From: Rotaria sp. Silwood1
Lineage: Eukaryota > Rotifera > Eurotatoria > Philodinida > Philodinidae
Assembly: GCA_905250075.1 (NCBI GenBank)
Contig: CAJNOP010000033.1
Coordinates: 363,654-427,653, forward strand
DNA length: 64,000 nucleotides
Direction: 5' to 3'
Shown: piece by piece, positions 24,350-37,623 of the stretch
Layout: each line of letters starts with the position of its first letter
Position numbering within the stretch: position 1 is the first letter of the stretch
Notes under the pieces: model-generated
Seen by the model: the letters and a program-made list of their open reading frames with translations, nothing else
The model's database searches: none
Told to the model about the DNA's origin: nothing
Position numbers and translations under genes: made by a program

Positions 24350-24445
24350 ACAGACCTAGACAGGCTGGCACAGGCAGGCTAGGAGGAGTGTAAGCCTGTC
24401 ACAGGCAGGCCAGGCCTTCAAAAAGTGGGCCTGTTTGAAGCTCTG
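24350..24445 (-). mobile_element. Solo hAT (Ac-like) terminus
   Basis: On the minus strand this begins CAGAGCTTCAAACAGGCCC followed by AAGGCCTGGCCTGCCTG and inverted CAGGC units. A CAGAG start with GGCC/GGGC subterminal motifs is typical of Ac-type hAT ends. The partner end and target duplication were not found. Confidence 0.55.
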
Positions 24446-25829
24446 GTTAGTATTGAATATGTTCGTTATGGCCATATCGATATACGATCACATTTACGCG
24501 TTTTAAATGAAAATGATTGAGTAGCATTTTATAAATCGTGAATGAATGTTGAAACGATAGAATTTTAATTATTGATTAGTGATGAATTTGATCAAATGCA
24601 ATTTAATCGACGACAAAATCAAGCAGAAACATCATCTTGTTTAATCATTTAAATAAAACAAATGGCACCAAAAGAATATTCATGCAAAACTCAATTAGAA
24701 GAACTTGTTCAAACCCAGGTTCTTGAAATATTCGGTGTAGAATCAGAAGAAACGCATGTTTCAACTCAATCATAAGTTAAAAAACTTTAGCGATTAAGAC
24801 AACCGAAAAGTTGGAAAGGCAATGAACATTCGAACACTTATCAATGCATTAAAGACATTCAAAACGATTTAACAAAAAAGACATTTCCGTATATTTGAAC
24901 TTTTGTTCCTTTATTCGATAGAAAAGTCGTTTTTGACAAAATAATGTATTAGTATCATCTTTAGTAAAAAAAAATAGTATGGTTTTAAAAGAACGTTTTA
25001 TTAGCTTATCAATATTTTCTCAAAAATTAAAATAATCATAATCCTTTAATCTCTGATGTAGATTGATGAATGGTTTGTTTGATCATGTCTTTTGAAACTA
25101 ATTTTAATTATATGACCATTATACTTGAATGTTTGATAGAAGACATTATAGACTATATAATGGTTTAACATGACTAACAGATCATGAAACTCGATTTGTG
25201 AGAAGTTTGAAAGTAAATATGTGTGCAGAAAACGTTTAACATAAGCATTTCAAATTTATATATGTGGCACAAATGACAACAGATTTGTACAGAAAAGTAA
25301 TATCTTTAATATCTATCAAGCACTCTTATCACCAAATCCAAAAGCGCTGTTTTCGATATTTGTGTTTGATAAAAGTTATTCAATGTTATTGTCTTCTATA
25401 TTCATATCTTCATCTTTGTCACTCTTTGCATTCTTAATATGATCTATAGGTTCTTGGTAACAAAGGATGATCGTTAATAAACTGTCTCAGCATCTCTGAA
25501 AAAATATACTTCATTAGCTCACCATCTCATCTGATAGTGGTAATGCTCAACACCATCGGTAGTAAATATTCCGTTAGTGATACGTAACAATTATGTGAAA
25601 AAATCAAAATAAGACAAATGTGGCAGGGACATCAAATGAGCCGTCACTTTTGTTTGTTAATAACTGTTGTCTTTCACAGAAGGATTTATTCTAATGGATC
25701 ATAATCTGTTTATGACTAATGTCATAATACATAATTAATATTTTTTACTGTATACAAAAAATAGAAAAGAACAACTCGTTCTATTATTTTAATTGAATAC
25801 ATATGCTTTAGAATTCATAAATATTGTTA
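24446..25829. other. Intergenic; possible gene remnants
   Basis: 24570-24880 holds short open stretches on the + strand (for example a 37-codon frame at 24662-24775 starting MAPKEYSCKTQLEELVQTQ) broken by stops. This looks like decayed coding sequence, but the family is not recognisable. Confidence 0.35.
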
Positions 25830-26309
25830 CCTTTAATAGTTCGATTAGGAATCAATAGACTTATTACTGCAAAGATACTGCATTTTTACAATATTTTTCA
25901 AATGTAGACCGTGGTCGCCTTCAGGAAAACTAGAAAAACTCATTTTGAATTTCCACTTGAAATTTTGTCTAGGCGTATGCCTTAATCAGGATAGTTTTTT
26001 GTGAATATTTCAGGCCTTGTCGTAGTTACTGTCCTATGATACAACCATGGCAATAGTCTATCTTTTACATCACACATATCAATCACCAGATTTGATATTC
26101 TTTTTTAGAATGCAAGCATAGCGCCAGACTTGAAAATTTCAGTAGAAACTGTGCTTGTTATGACTTGCTTCTCGATTCAAAATTTCAAGTTGAAATTCGA
26201 AAATCAGTTTTCCGGATGTTTTTGAGAGACCACAGTATTCGTTTAAAAAATATTGTAAAATTGCAGTGTCTCCGAAACAATCCATGAAGAGTATGAATTA
26301 TTTTTCGGG
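25830..26309. mobile_element. TA-flanked foldback MITE, family A copy 1
   Basis: Arms: 25870-25966 against the complement of 26180-26275, sharing CTGCATTTTTACAATATTTT, GTGGTC, GGAAAACT and CTTGAAATTTTG. The outer ends lie next to TA at 25828-25829 and 26310-26311. No coding capacity. Arm sequence is shared with 34373-34776 and more distantly with 40450-41031. Confidence 0.75.
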
Positions 26310-26720
26310 TATTTATGACTCATTGAGATCTACATAATGCACATAGCCTCGACTCAACAGTGATTTAGCCGTCGGCTCATTTCTCTCGTTAGTTCATATG
26401 CAAACACTATGTCTATTTGAGAAATGATTTGATCTCGAACGATTATTTTTGATGAAACTATTTCATGCTACTTACTTACTAATGTAATACTCAATTTAAG
26501 TTTAGCAGACTTTTTCTATCACCTAAAGATTTGGATTGTTAGTTTATATTGTGTTTTCATTTGTATGATTTCTATAATCATGAGCACTGACGTTCCAAAA
26601 TTTATATTCTACTGCCATGAGTATTCTTAATTATCAAAATAACTTTTCCAATTGTTCAGCTAGAATTCATTGGAAGCTTTTTATTAATATTTTTGTGTTT
26701 TGTAAATCGATACAAAAAAC

Positions 26721-26743
26721 TATTATTATTATTATTATTATTA
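26721..26743 (+). repeat. (ATT)n microsatellite
   Basis: Seven consecutive ATT units. Confidence 0.9.
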
Positions 26744-26883
26744 GATATTTATTGATAAGATTCTCTGCAAGAAAAACAAATCAGGCATCACATACTGCTC
26801 TCTGCAATACTTAACAAAAAAAAACATTAACAAAAACTTTCATTAAAAATATAAATATTTCTCATGGAAAACAAATTATTCTC

Positions 26884-29303
26884 TCAAACGTGATGCATTT
26901 TCGGTATTGAACAAGTTGATAATTCATTATGCCCTTCATTTTTTAATGCTTGCCTTGTATGATTCATTTGATATCTTTGACCTGTCAGCTGTGAATCGAA
27001 TGAAACCCATGCATCATCATTACTAAGACCATCATCAGATGATGTAAGTGATACAAGACGTAATCGAGATGTTATATTATGATTAGTATTATTATCAAGA
27101 GATGTTTGAACACCGACATCACAACGTTTAACTATTTGATGACAATCTGAACAAATAAATTGAGTCGAAGGAGAACGATGAACACTATTCGATTTAAAGA
27201 GTGCTTCAGCAGCAAGACGAAGACTATCATTAGTTGTTGAAGTCGCTGATATAGTTTGTGTATTGTTGAATGCAGGCATAGTTGTTGTAGTAAGTAATGG
27301 TGGTGGTGCAACAAATGTTGGTGGAAAAGTCGGTATTAGAACACTACGTTGTGATGAAATAAATTGATTTGCAGATGTCTGAAATGTGTTTTTCAATAAT
27401 CAATTGAAGATACTTCTCTAAGTTAGTTAATTGTTGAAAAGAAGATTTTAATAATTTAATTGAAGAGAACCTATCCGAAATAGAGTTTAGGACGTTTACA
27501 TGTCAAATCAGTTCTAAATCGAACATCTGAACAATCTATATGAGCCCACTGTGTGACTCATCGATCTTATTCATGAAAAAAGTGACTATTATTCGAAATT
27601 GAGATCAGAAAAAATATTTTATCATAGTAATAGGTGTTTGATAGAGTTGACTTGGTCAACGTCTGTTGAGATTTCTTATTTTCGACTCAAATAAATACTG
27701 GCACTGTCAAGCTAACTAATTTTGAATCAAGGCTCCTCATAGCACACAAGGACCAAGATATTCAAATCTTAAGATATTTACAGCTGATACTTCAAAACTG
27801 TTGCACCATTCATTTTACTGTTTTCTTCAAAGTTCGATAGAATTTGGTGAGTTACATAAGAAAAAAAATAATATTGCAGAGATTCAAAAACAATTACAAA
27901 TAAGACCAATTTACTATTATTGTTACATATGAGGGCAATGAATGTAAAATTAAATATGGGCAAAAATGGTGCCGCTCATGTCTAAGCGAAATTTTGACTG
28001 TGGTAAAATTGCTTTTGAATATCTTTGCCATTGTTTTTTTCGTTATGTAAGTCGTCAAGTTCAATCTAACCATGACGAAAAAAGAAAAATAAATGATGTT
28101 GAATTTTGTAAGTGTAAGTATATGCCATAGATTGTACATACCTCGAATCTGAAATGTCTAGGTCCTTAGATTGATTACATGGAACATATTTTTGTTTTAT
28201 CTAGTTTACATAAATACAATTCAAACTACTCTATTGATGAAAAAGTGAACAATAAGAATAACTATATGTTGACTTTTCTTTGAGAGTAGTCTATAAATAG
28301 TTAAAATCTTGATCCTTTATTTGTTCATATACACAGAGAGTGCCAGATACTCTTGAAAAAAAAAGATTCGAGTCTAGGGTTCATATACACGTGATGTCAC
28401 AGCTTCGTAATACGACAACTCATTTATTAAATTATTTATTATGGCAGCGATAATATTCATTTAACCCGAAAATGATCAATCTCGTTAGCTCATAATACAC
28501 GACCTCCAATTGTAAATACTTTAGTTGATTTTCGAATGGTGTATATCTTGATTTGGGCTTGTGGATTGCTTCTTCAATAATCTTTTCAAAAATGTTCCTA
28601 CGTTAGATAAATATTTCAGCAACAATTTAAACGATGATATCCTTATGAAGTAGTGTCACTTGCATGAGAAATTTATGTTTCTGATTATTTTTAACTGTAT
28701 CTAAGTTACCAAAAATGGAATCTATTACTAATTTAAAGCTAAATACTGAATGACAATGTTGAATTTACCTATTCAATAAAATCAGGCACTGTTATTTTTG
28801 TTGGGATTACTTTATTCGAAATGTTTTGCGAAACAATCTTTCTAAGCAACGGTCAGTTCCCTGCAGAATATTGAATGAAGTTTTTTTAAAAAGAAGTTCT
28901 TTAATTTCATTCCCTGTTTCTATAGAAAATAAGTTCATCATACCGAATCAAATCTATTTTTAATTTGTTCTTGAATCTGTCCTGATGTTGTTGAAATAAA
29001 CTCATTCGGATGTCGATGTAAAAGTCTAACAGCTAAATTACAATCATCTTTATATCGTTGTTTTTCAATTTGTAAATCATTAATTGTTTCTTTTAAACAT
29101 AAAATTTCTTGTTTAGCATCAAATAATGATTGTTCTAAATGATTTTTTTCATTTGAATATGTTTCAACAATTGATAAAACTCGTTCTTCTAATAAACTAT
29201 TTTGCATTTGTAGTTGTCCATGTATATCAGCTAATTTTAAATAACGTTCACGCATTAATGCAAGTTCATTTGTAAGTAAATTAATTTGTTCACTATTATT
29301 CAT
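26884..29303 (-). CDS. TJAP1-like coiled-coil protein
   Basis: Two exons, 28944-29303 and 26884-27378, joined in phase 0 across a 1565-bp intron, 284 aa. Residues 1-105 form a continuous heptad coiled coil ending in YKDDCNLAVRLLHRHPNEF, which matches the YRQDCNLAVQLL signature of tight junction-associated protein 1 (TJAP1/Pilt). The second exon is low-complexity (Pro/Thr/Ser) with a CSDCHQIVKRCDVGVQTS motif and near the end SSDDGLSNDDAWVSFDSQL, comparable with the conserved SSEEDLLVSWQ segment of TJAP1. Family role: adaptor at junctions or Golgi/trafficking membranes; its function here is inferred. The start is the first Met of the coiled coil. A small extra exon in the intron cannot be excluded. 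Confidence 0.75.
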
Positions 29304-30066
29304 CTTTGAATAAATAAGAATGTTTATTTATTTCGTCTATTAAATCAACTACATATTCATTATTTTTGTTTTTATTTATTATCTGTCTGTAATCGATTGA
29401 CAAAAAAAAAAAATTATTTTTTTTTCCATTTAACAAAAAAATTCATCGTGAGCAAATCGTTCGATTTTTCAAAAGCAAACAAAACGCCAAAAAAAATAAT
29501 AATAAACTTATCTGACTCTTTGATGTTACATAAGAGAATTAAAAGATTGTTACAAATAAAATATTCTTGAAAGATCTTTTATGTGATGTCAAATACAAAA
29601 AAAAACATGAAAAGATACATATTTATATCGAGATGGAGATTAATATCATTGAAATATTTAAAAAAGTGAAATGAAATGATAGATAGATAGAGAAAACAAA
29701 CGAGCTCGATCGTATGTTGGTATCTGACGAGCATGTTCTTATAAAATACTATTTAATTAAAAGTAAAGAAATTAGTTACAGACAGAAAAGCTCACCAGGA
29801 TGAAATAGGTTTTTATTTTATTATTGTGTTTTCAAAGTATGTTTCGTATTATTATTGTTATCACAAATATGGATGTTCTAGTTTGACAAAAAAAAAAGAA
29901 AAACAAGAATCACAAACTATTTGCGCACGCGCGGATGACATTAGTTCATTGTAATAACCAAACTTCTGAATGTACAACAGCAGCAAATAATATTTACATA
30001 ATTATATACAAAATAAATACCGACAGATAACTTAGAAATATGACAAAAAATATTCGATTGTTTTGT

Positions 30067-33000
30067 TTAGATTGATGATTCAAAAATATTATGTATCTGT
30101 TCGATAAATGAAAGTTCAAGTGGAACGGTATATTCATACACACCTATTGGTAGTTCATGTTTACTTAATGGATGCCATGGCCAGCCAAGGACTTGTCCTA
30201 TCTATAATAAAGAACAATATAGAATATATAAAAATGCCAAAAACAAAAAAAAACGTATCTATCGAGAAATACATGAATGATCAAGATACAGAATGTCCTA
30301 AACGTCACCGAACATTTTTCACATTAGCAAAAGTGAGCTTTGGGAACATTGAATCATATTAGAAATATCTTATTTGAAAACACGTTTGATGAGTTTTGAA
30401 AGAAACAAGATTTTCAGAAAATGAAGGTTTCCGAACTTTCCATCTTAATTTTTTAAAACTTCCCAACTCTAACCAAAAATTCTTCGGTAACTTTTTGGTC
30501 ACCCGATAGATTTCGATTACTTTACACAAGATCTCAGATTTCAAATAATATATGATTCAATCTAATAATAGACATTTTATTTTTACACTATGCCTGACTT
30601 TCTGAATAAGAATCACTATGCAATTTCTCAAGTGTCTGCTGTATATAATAGAATGCGATAAGATTTCCATGTTAGAAATCTAACATCTTCTTAAAACTAA
30701 ATCTATTTTCTTTTTATTAAGGTGAAATAGATGCTAATCAAAAATCAATTATAAAAAATTCATGACTTGTGCAGAAATTCAAAAGAAATATATTTGCAGT
30801 ACTCGTCAAAAATATAAGAACGTGTTTTTTTTTCTACGATACCAAACATTTATCTCAAATTCAAATAATAGTTTCAATAGACCATGAAGTTCTCTATCCA
30901 TACCGAAATTTCATAGATGGATTACATAAAGCATAAAATTACGAATGTTACATATCCTACGATCTTTTTTTTCAAAATTTATAAACGTCACAAAAGAAAT
31001 GCCTTTTCAGCAATGCTAAATTTCGATTTGTGAAGCTCATAACTTTTGGAATGAAGGTCGCATGAACTGCGATAACCTTTCATTTTATCTAGAATGTTGT
31101 ACTTTTTAAAACAGTACTATTAAAACAATGTCTTCGACAAAACTTTCTGAAACTTGAAAACTACCAGTTTTGGTTTTCTAGAAACCTTTCTCTCATAATC
31201 CATCTATGAAATCTCAGTATTGATAGAGAACTTCATTGACTATTCAAACCACTATCTTGATATGAAATAAATGATTAACATTCTAGAGCAAAAACAAAAG
31301 AGTTCTTATACTTTTCACCAATACTCTATAAATATGGATGTCTTAACTTTTTTTTTTATCTGAGATTTCAACTTACAATTGTCTGAATACTATTTGTACA
31401 AATTCCATATTGTATAAATGCATCATTTCCATCATCATCTTCAACAAATTGATGATTCATTTGTAAATGTCCATATTGTAATGTCATAACACAATCAGCA
31501 CATACATTTAATCGACGTAATTGTGGACGTAATTTAGCAATAGCAAGTAAATTAACTTCTAACACTTCGTATCCTAAAGAAAGAAAAACAAAAAAGAATT
31601 AATTTATTTTTATTGAAATTTTAATCATATACAAAAAATAAAACAAGATAGTTACCAAGAATTGTAAGTGAAGTAAGTTTTTTACATTGCCAAGCCAATA
31701 GAACAAGTGGATCTGGTTCAGCACGAAATAAATTATGATAACGAAGTGCTGGTTCAGTTACACTATCAATGACATCAAGACATTCCAATGTTGAACGATA
31801 ATGAACAGATAAATAGCATAATAAATCAACATTAAGTGATGAACAAAAATACATCCTAAATTTATACATATCAACAGTCAAGTCTTTCAACAAAAAAGAA
31901 TTTTTTTTTTTATCAATAGAACATACCTTAAATGTGATAATGGCATACCAGGACGAAGTATACGAGAATATTTTCGAAATGTTTCATGTGCATTTAACAT
32001 ATGAACAGCAACTCGTAAATCAGGCATAATACTAGCTATTGAATGCCATACTAATTCATCAATAGGTTGTATATCCGAACGAAATTCACTAACATGTACA
32101 ATTAATCTAATAATAATAAATATAAAGAATAGTTTTATTTTTGAAAATAATAAAAATTCTACATACCGTTTTAATGGTGCTAATTGTTGTGCAAAACATT
32201 GTAATAATTCATCTGTAAGATAAGTTGAATCAATACTTAATGTATTTAATGATGTAAATGGAAGAAATGATTGACTTGTTAAATATATATCTAAATAATA
32301 AATATTTATTATCACAGTTTTCTAATACTATACGTGGAGTACAGAGAAGGTATGATCAGAAACCTATCTACTTAGAACACATGAGTTGTAACAATGTAAT
32401 ATTTGACGTAAATTTTACACGATTATAAAAGGTATCATTCTCAATGAAAGTATATAAACTCAATCACTCGACAACGGAGAAATTCCGATATATTTTTGTC
32501 TCATACAATGTAAAACAAAGCTATTTTGACATTCATTATCTTCGTAAACAGTTTTTAAAAAATGCACGAAAACAGTGTTGTGTTTCAATGTTATTTTGAT
32601 ATGTACTTTAGATCTGCAATTCAATATACAATTCAAATAATTATAGCAACCTTTTTTGAAACGGAACATGTTTTTCATGTATATTTTTCAGTTTTTTGCA
32701 ATGATAGATTTAAAAAAAAATATTTCGAAGTTCTCGTCTTTCGATTGGCATGTCATTTTGACTTTTTGAATAAATGTTATCTTGTCGACTCTCGTTTTTA
32801 TCCGACATCAAAATCATATAAATATGCGTGAGTTTTTCTGCATTGTTTTCTTTTCGAATTCATGACAACTCCCAATACGTATTGATGAAAATGTCAACAA
32901 CGTGGAAGTAGTGTGTCTTAATGATTTTGTTATAACGAGAAAAAAAAGAATCTTGTACACTTCGAGTAGATTGGAAATATTTATAATTCATCCTATCTAA

Positions 33001-33733
33001 TTGAAAATGAGATTGACTTTTTTTCAAGATTTTTGTAGAAAGACTGAAGAATCCTATTTGACTTAACTTACCAGCAATTGAATGTGTTTCACTACTTTTA
33101 ATTGATGCTAAATGAAGTTGTTTAATTGATTGAGATTGTTTTTGTGCTAAAACATGAACTAATTCTTCAATACGAAATAAACTTTCAAACCAACAACCAA
33201 ATGAAATAATTTCCATAGATTGATTTGATACAATAATTTGTTCAAGTAAATGAAAAATTCTACATACAAAAACAAAACAATAATATAAATAAACTGTTTT
33301 TTTATTTATTTACTTACTTATCACAAAGTGGTATAAATGGTTGTTCATTTTCTGCTAATGCACAACGTGTACTTGTTGGACGAAAAATTAAAATTTTAAT
33401 TTTTCGATTTGTACATGCTAATATATCAAGAATTTGTAAAATATCTTTTATTATATTTATATCTGTTGGATCAAAACGTATTTCAATATAACGTGTTATA
33501 CTAAGAAAATTTGTTGCTAAATAACGAAAACATTGTATATCATTATGACGATCAATAAGACTTAAACGAAGACAACGATATGGAATAGATGACCATAATT
33601 TTGGATGATATAATACATTACGCCATGATACACATGTTGATGTAGCGGATAATAGATCATTATGTTTTAAATAAGAAAATATTTCGGCAAGAACTATTTG
33701 TGGTAACTCAGAATAATCATATGAAAATACCAT
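30067..33733 (-). CDS. FBXO33: F-box only protein 33
   Basis: Substrate adaptor of an SCF (SKP1-CUL1-F-box) ubiquitin ligase. Seven exons: 33318-33733, 33072-33259, 32167-32290, 31927-32106, 31656-31855, 31377-31573, 30067-30201; all phases close, 479 aa. The F-box is at about residues 8-50 (LPQIVLAEIFSYL...CVSWRNVLYHPKLW). A leucine-rich, LRR-like body follows. Family-specific matches to FBXO33 include KILKPSIPL-like RILRPGMPLSHLR, DPLVLLAWQCKKLTSLTILG, LLAIAKLRPQLRRLNV and the C-terminal GQVLGWPWHPL. An upstream in-frame Met at 33790 would add a Phe/Ile-rich stretch unlike the family, so 33733 is preferred. The last intron (30202-31376) is long because a foldback MITE sits in it. Confidence 0.92.
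30802..31321. mobile_element. TA-flanked foldback MITE, family B copy 1 (in FBXO33 intron)
   Basis: Arms 30802-30927 and 31195-31321 are inverted copies (GAAGTTCTCTAT, ATTTCATAGATGGATTA in both). Ends CTCGTCAAAAATATAAGAAC and TTGGTGAAAAGTATAAGAAC abut TA on both sides (30800-30801, 31322-31323). Non-coding. Related by arm sequence to the element at about 38505-38980. Confidence 0.8.
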
Positions 33734-34372
33734 AATCAATATTTGAAGGAGAGAAATAAAAAAAAAACAATAATGAAAATAATTTATCAATGCTAATTTT
33801 ATATTAAGTAAGAATAACTGTTGTTAATGAGTCATTGGGAAAAATAAAGAAAAAGACAAGCAAGCAAAAGAAAAAATAAAATAATATGAGAGTATGACCT
33901 TGATAGGATAGATCAGCTGAGTGCAATAAGCAAAAACAATAGATGTCACTTATTGATGGTATAAATATTTCATTGGTGCTTATTTATTCTTTTATAACCA
34001 TTATTACAATTATTACTACTAAGGTATAGATTCTTATATTATGTTGTTCATAGAATTTATTGTAACTGATATTTGATTGACGAATAAATATTAAAATAAA
34101 GCTTATCTTGAGTTATTAGCTGGTTCGTCGTTATTATTTAGAGATTTATCAGATAGCTCGAACATTACTTTGTCGCATGGATAAAAAACGAGCCGTAAGA
34201 GATAATCTTGTACTATTTTTCAAATATTCAGATTAGACAAGTATCATTTATAAACGATAATAATTGGAGAGATATGACCTTTTATATGGCTTATGAGGGA
34301 ATTCCTTCAACTGATTAATTGATTTCCAGTCGAGACTCTATGTTGGATGTGTAGTCAAATGAGCTATAAATA
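33734..34372. other. FBXO33 upstream region
   Basis: AT-rich sequence upstream of the FBXO33 start; it must hold its promoter and 5' leader, but no specific element is recognisable. Confidence 0.4.
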
Positions 34373-34776
34373 TCCTGAAAAGAGTTCGAACCTTTAGCTT
34401 ATTGCTTCTGAGATATTGCACTTGGGAAATATCTTTTAAATTAATGCTGTAGTCCTCTTCAGAAATACTAGAAAATTTTATTTTCGAATTTCGACTTGAA
34501 ACTTTCCATAGATACTCCACTCAATGAGAATAGCTTATTGTTTGTGCAACTATTAGATATTTTCGTTGTTTCTATCCTAATATTCAACTTGAATAAAAGC
34601 TTGTCTTTTATATTATTCATACACAGTAGCAGATTTTAACTTCTTATTTCAGAAAACGAGCAAATAAAAAGATTTCATAGTATTCTTGGAGGAACTACTA
34701 TATTGACTTCAAAGAAATACCGTAAAAATGCAGTATTTCACCAGCAATAAGATATAGATCCGTACTTTTTTCAGTG
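34373..34776. mobile_element. TA-flanked foldback MITE, family A copy 2
   Basis: Arms 34373-34500 and 34650-34776 are inverted copies (ends TCCTGAAAAGAGTTCG and CACTGAAAAAAGTACGG; shared CTTATTGCT, ATACTGCA, AATACTA). TA flanks at 34371-34372 and 34777-34778. Shares ATACTGCATTTTTAC and related arm motifs with the element at 25830-26309. Confidence 0.75.
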
Positions 34777-37623
34777 TATTCATACTTTATTAAGGCTTAC
34801 ATGATGCCTTAAGTTTGGCACTTCTCTCGTTAGTAAGACAACAGCACATCGCTGTTTGTATCAAGAGCTGGTGTCAGAATTTTTTTTCTACAATGGGCCG
34901 AAGCCCAACAAAGAGTTTTATGACTAGAAGAAGACGAAAAAATATTTTATTATCTGGATTCTTCTTCCGAAGAAATTAAGCGAAAATTTCTGTTAGAATT
35001 TGACAGAAATTTGACGTAATGTGATTATTTAAAGTGCTTTGTCGCTTCGCTTCTCAAAAGTGAAATTAAGTCAATTTTTCAAAAAATACAAATGTAGAGG
35101 ACTCTGAACTACTCTTCATCAGACTGTATAAGCATAGTCAAAGCAGTCTATAATGGAAATAATTAGCGAGTAAAGCGAAGTAAATTTTTTAAAATATGAA
35201 ACGTAATTTAATTTCGTGAAATATTTCGAAAGTTTCATCTAAATTTATGAAGTGTTAGAAACTACAAAATTCTCAAGTACTACTAAACTGTGACAAAAGG
35301 ATCCAAATGTAACTTGAATGACAAAATATAGTAAACTAAATGTAAAACATGAGGTAAAATGATATTACTATTATTTGATTTATTGTAGATAGTCTTAAGC
35401 ATATCATTCGCTGATTATTTATTTTAAACGCAGATTATTTTGATAGAAATGTCAAATAAGTACGAAGACTGTCCGTTATTGGTATAATACTTAGAAATAT
35501 GATGATTTAACAAGACGAAGCACTCGTTTACTGTGTTTATTTATGATTTTCATTTGACAACTAACATTTGCATATATTTTAAATTATTCTGTCACATAAA
35601 CAACAATTAATTTTGATTGATAGATACTATTGGCAGGTCTTACTAAGTATTCTCAACACATATCTATCAAGGCAAAGTCTAATCTTTTGTTATGTATATA
35701 ATGTATTAACATCAAATAACTTGAGTTTCACATTGACGTCTCAGGTGAATAAGAAATTATAATATTAATATTGAAAAATATCGATGAAGTATTTTATTGA
35801 TTATTTTCATATACTCTTTTGAAGTACAGAACATGAAACCTTGGAGAAAAAAAAAACATCTAAAGACTCTATCACATAATTTCACTCTATCGCATAATTT
35901 CCTTTTTTTTATTTATTTATTGAATAGTAAGCTAGAGAAATCCTATTGGGAAATAAATTAATCTTGACAGAGAATCGATGTTGTCTGTGAAGTAAACGAT
36001 TTCTGCCTATATTTGAATACATTTCAATAGAAACAATATAGTTATTCCATGATTTACATAACTGGAAAAGAAAAATCAAGCAGGAAACAATTTTCTTTGT
36101 ATACATCAAAAGGTTGAACAAAATACATTGCAAAGGAGTTTTTTAGAATAAATCTTAAAGAAAAAACTTCTGTCAGATCTTTGACTCGATTATATTTAAA
36201 AGTTAAACGTAGATGTTAAATTAAATATCTTTAATAGACTCAAGCATTAGTACTCAACAGTGAACGAACTGGAAATTTTCTAAAAGAAATTTTATTTATT
36301 TATTAATATTTTTTCTTATGTGTTTATCGGACTTTTTGATTTTTCATCCAACATCGAAAATTAAGGGTAATAAATTTAAATAACTTAATGATAATAATAA
36401 TAGACATTGTTTAGTTCATTTTGTTTATGTGCTATTGATGGACTTCTCCAATAAGAAACAAATTATATTTTGGTAAATTCTTTCATTGTTTGTATGAAGC
36501 AAATCAATTATGAACAATTTTTAATCATATTACTCTTCAAATGCATTCTTTTTACAAACTACTTAGATTTTATTCTAGCCAATTCTTACAAATTGATTAT
36601 TTTTTTTCGATAGAATATCAACAATTATTAAAGTTAAGTGCTTATGTTTAAATAGCAACGCGACATTTGATTTTCTCATTTCGTATAGAAAGGAAAAAAA
36701 ACATATCTTCCTTCATCTATAATCGATACCACAGATGTACGGAATCGAGAGAAAAAACATTGTCGCGACTGAGACCACAGGAAAAATGGTTGTTTTAACT
36801 AACACTAAAGATTATGGTTGAATATTTTATGATTTTAAGTGAATTATCTTATATATGATGTCAATCAGAATATAATTCAAATGCGATGATCCATATAAGT
36901 GCTAGTCATTGACTAAATAAAACAAAAAAGAACGAGTATTGAAGAATCTTTTTATATATTAAACGAATAAATTTTGGAATAGTTTTCTCTAGAGCGAGAC
37001 CCAAAATGAACTTAATCTCACATATTTCCGATCAAATATTTTTCTGTTCCGTTCAGACATGAGTTTTGTATAAAATCTTTGAAGATTTAGTAATACATTT
37101 TTTTGTTAATGTAATCAATAAGTTTTTATGTAGTCCAAGCAACCAATTGTAATTAGCTGTATTAGTTTTTTTTTTCGAAAATTAGTTATTTTTTTTTTTC
37201 TGTATGTATCAAACATCAGTCCATTCTTGCATGAAAAAGTGAGTGAACAACTGATATTTTCTATGTTTTCCTTGCGTTCTTTGCATCTTCATCAACAAAA
37301 CAAATTTCCTCGTCAGTTTCTACAGTCTTGGTTGCTTATATCTGTAAATAACGCAAGAGAAAAAAAGAAAAAAAAATGTCTCCTGGAAAATTGTTCTCTT
37401 TTTGCTTTGTTGCTCCGCCTATTTCTATAGATAGTTGAAATAGAAGTAAAGAAGGCAACATAATAAATTTTTTTTCTAGATTTCGCTGTACTGTTAATCC
37501 ACCATCGGATATTAACAACAGTGGAAAAACTTCTAAAAAATTTAGTGAAAATTTATTTATTTATTCATCAAAGTAAAAAATCATAATTAAAAGCAAAGTT
37601 TTCTTTTTTTTTTCCTCAAAACA
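34777..37623. other. Intergenic, nothing recognised
   Basis: AT-rich DNA between the MITE and aldolase. No exon, RNA gene or clear repeat end seen. The final stretch must hold the aldolase promoter. Confidence 0.45.

Noticed and set aside
33734-33790. Upstream Met as the FBXO33 start
   Set aside because: The added residues are Phe/Ile-rich and unlike the family; the next Met leads directly into the F-box.
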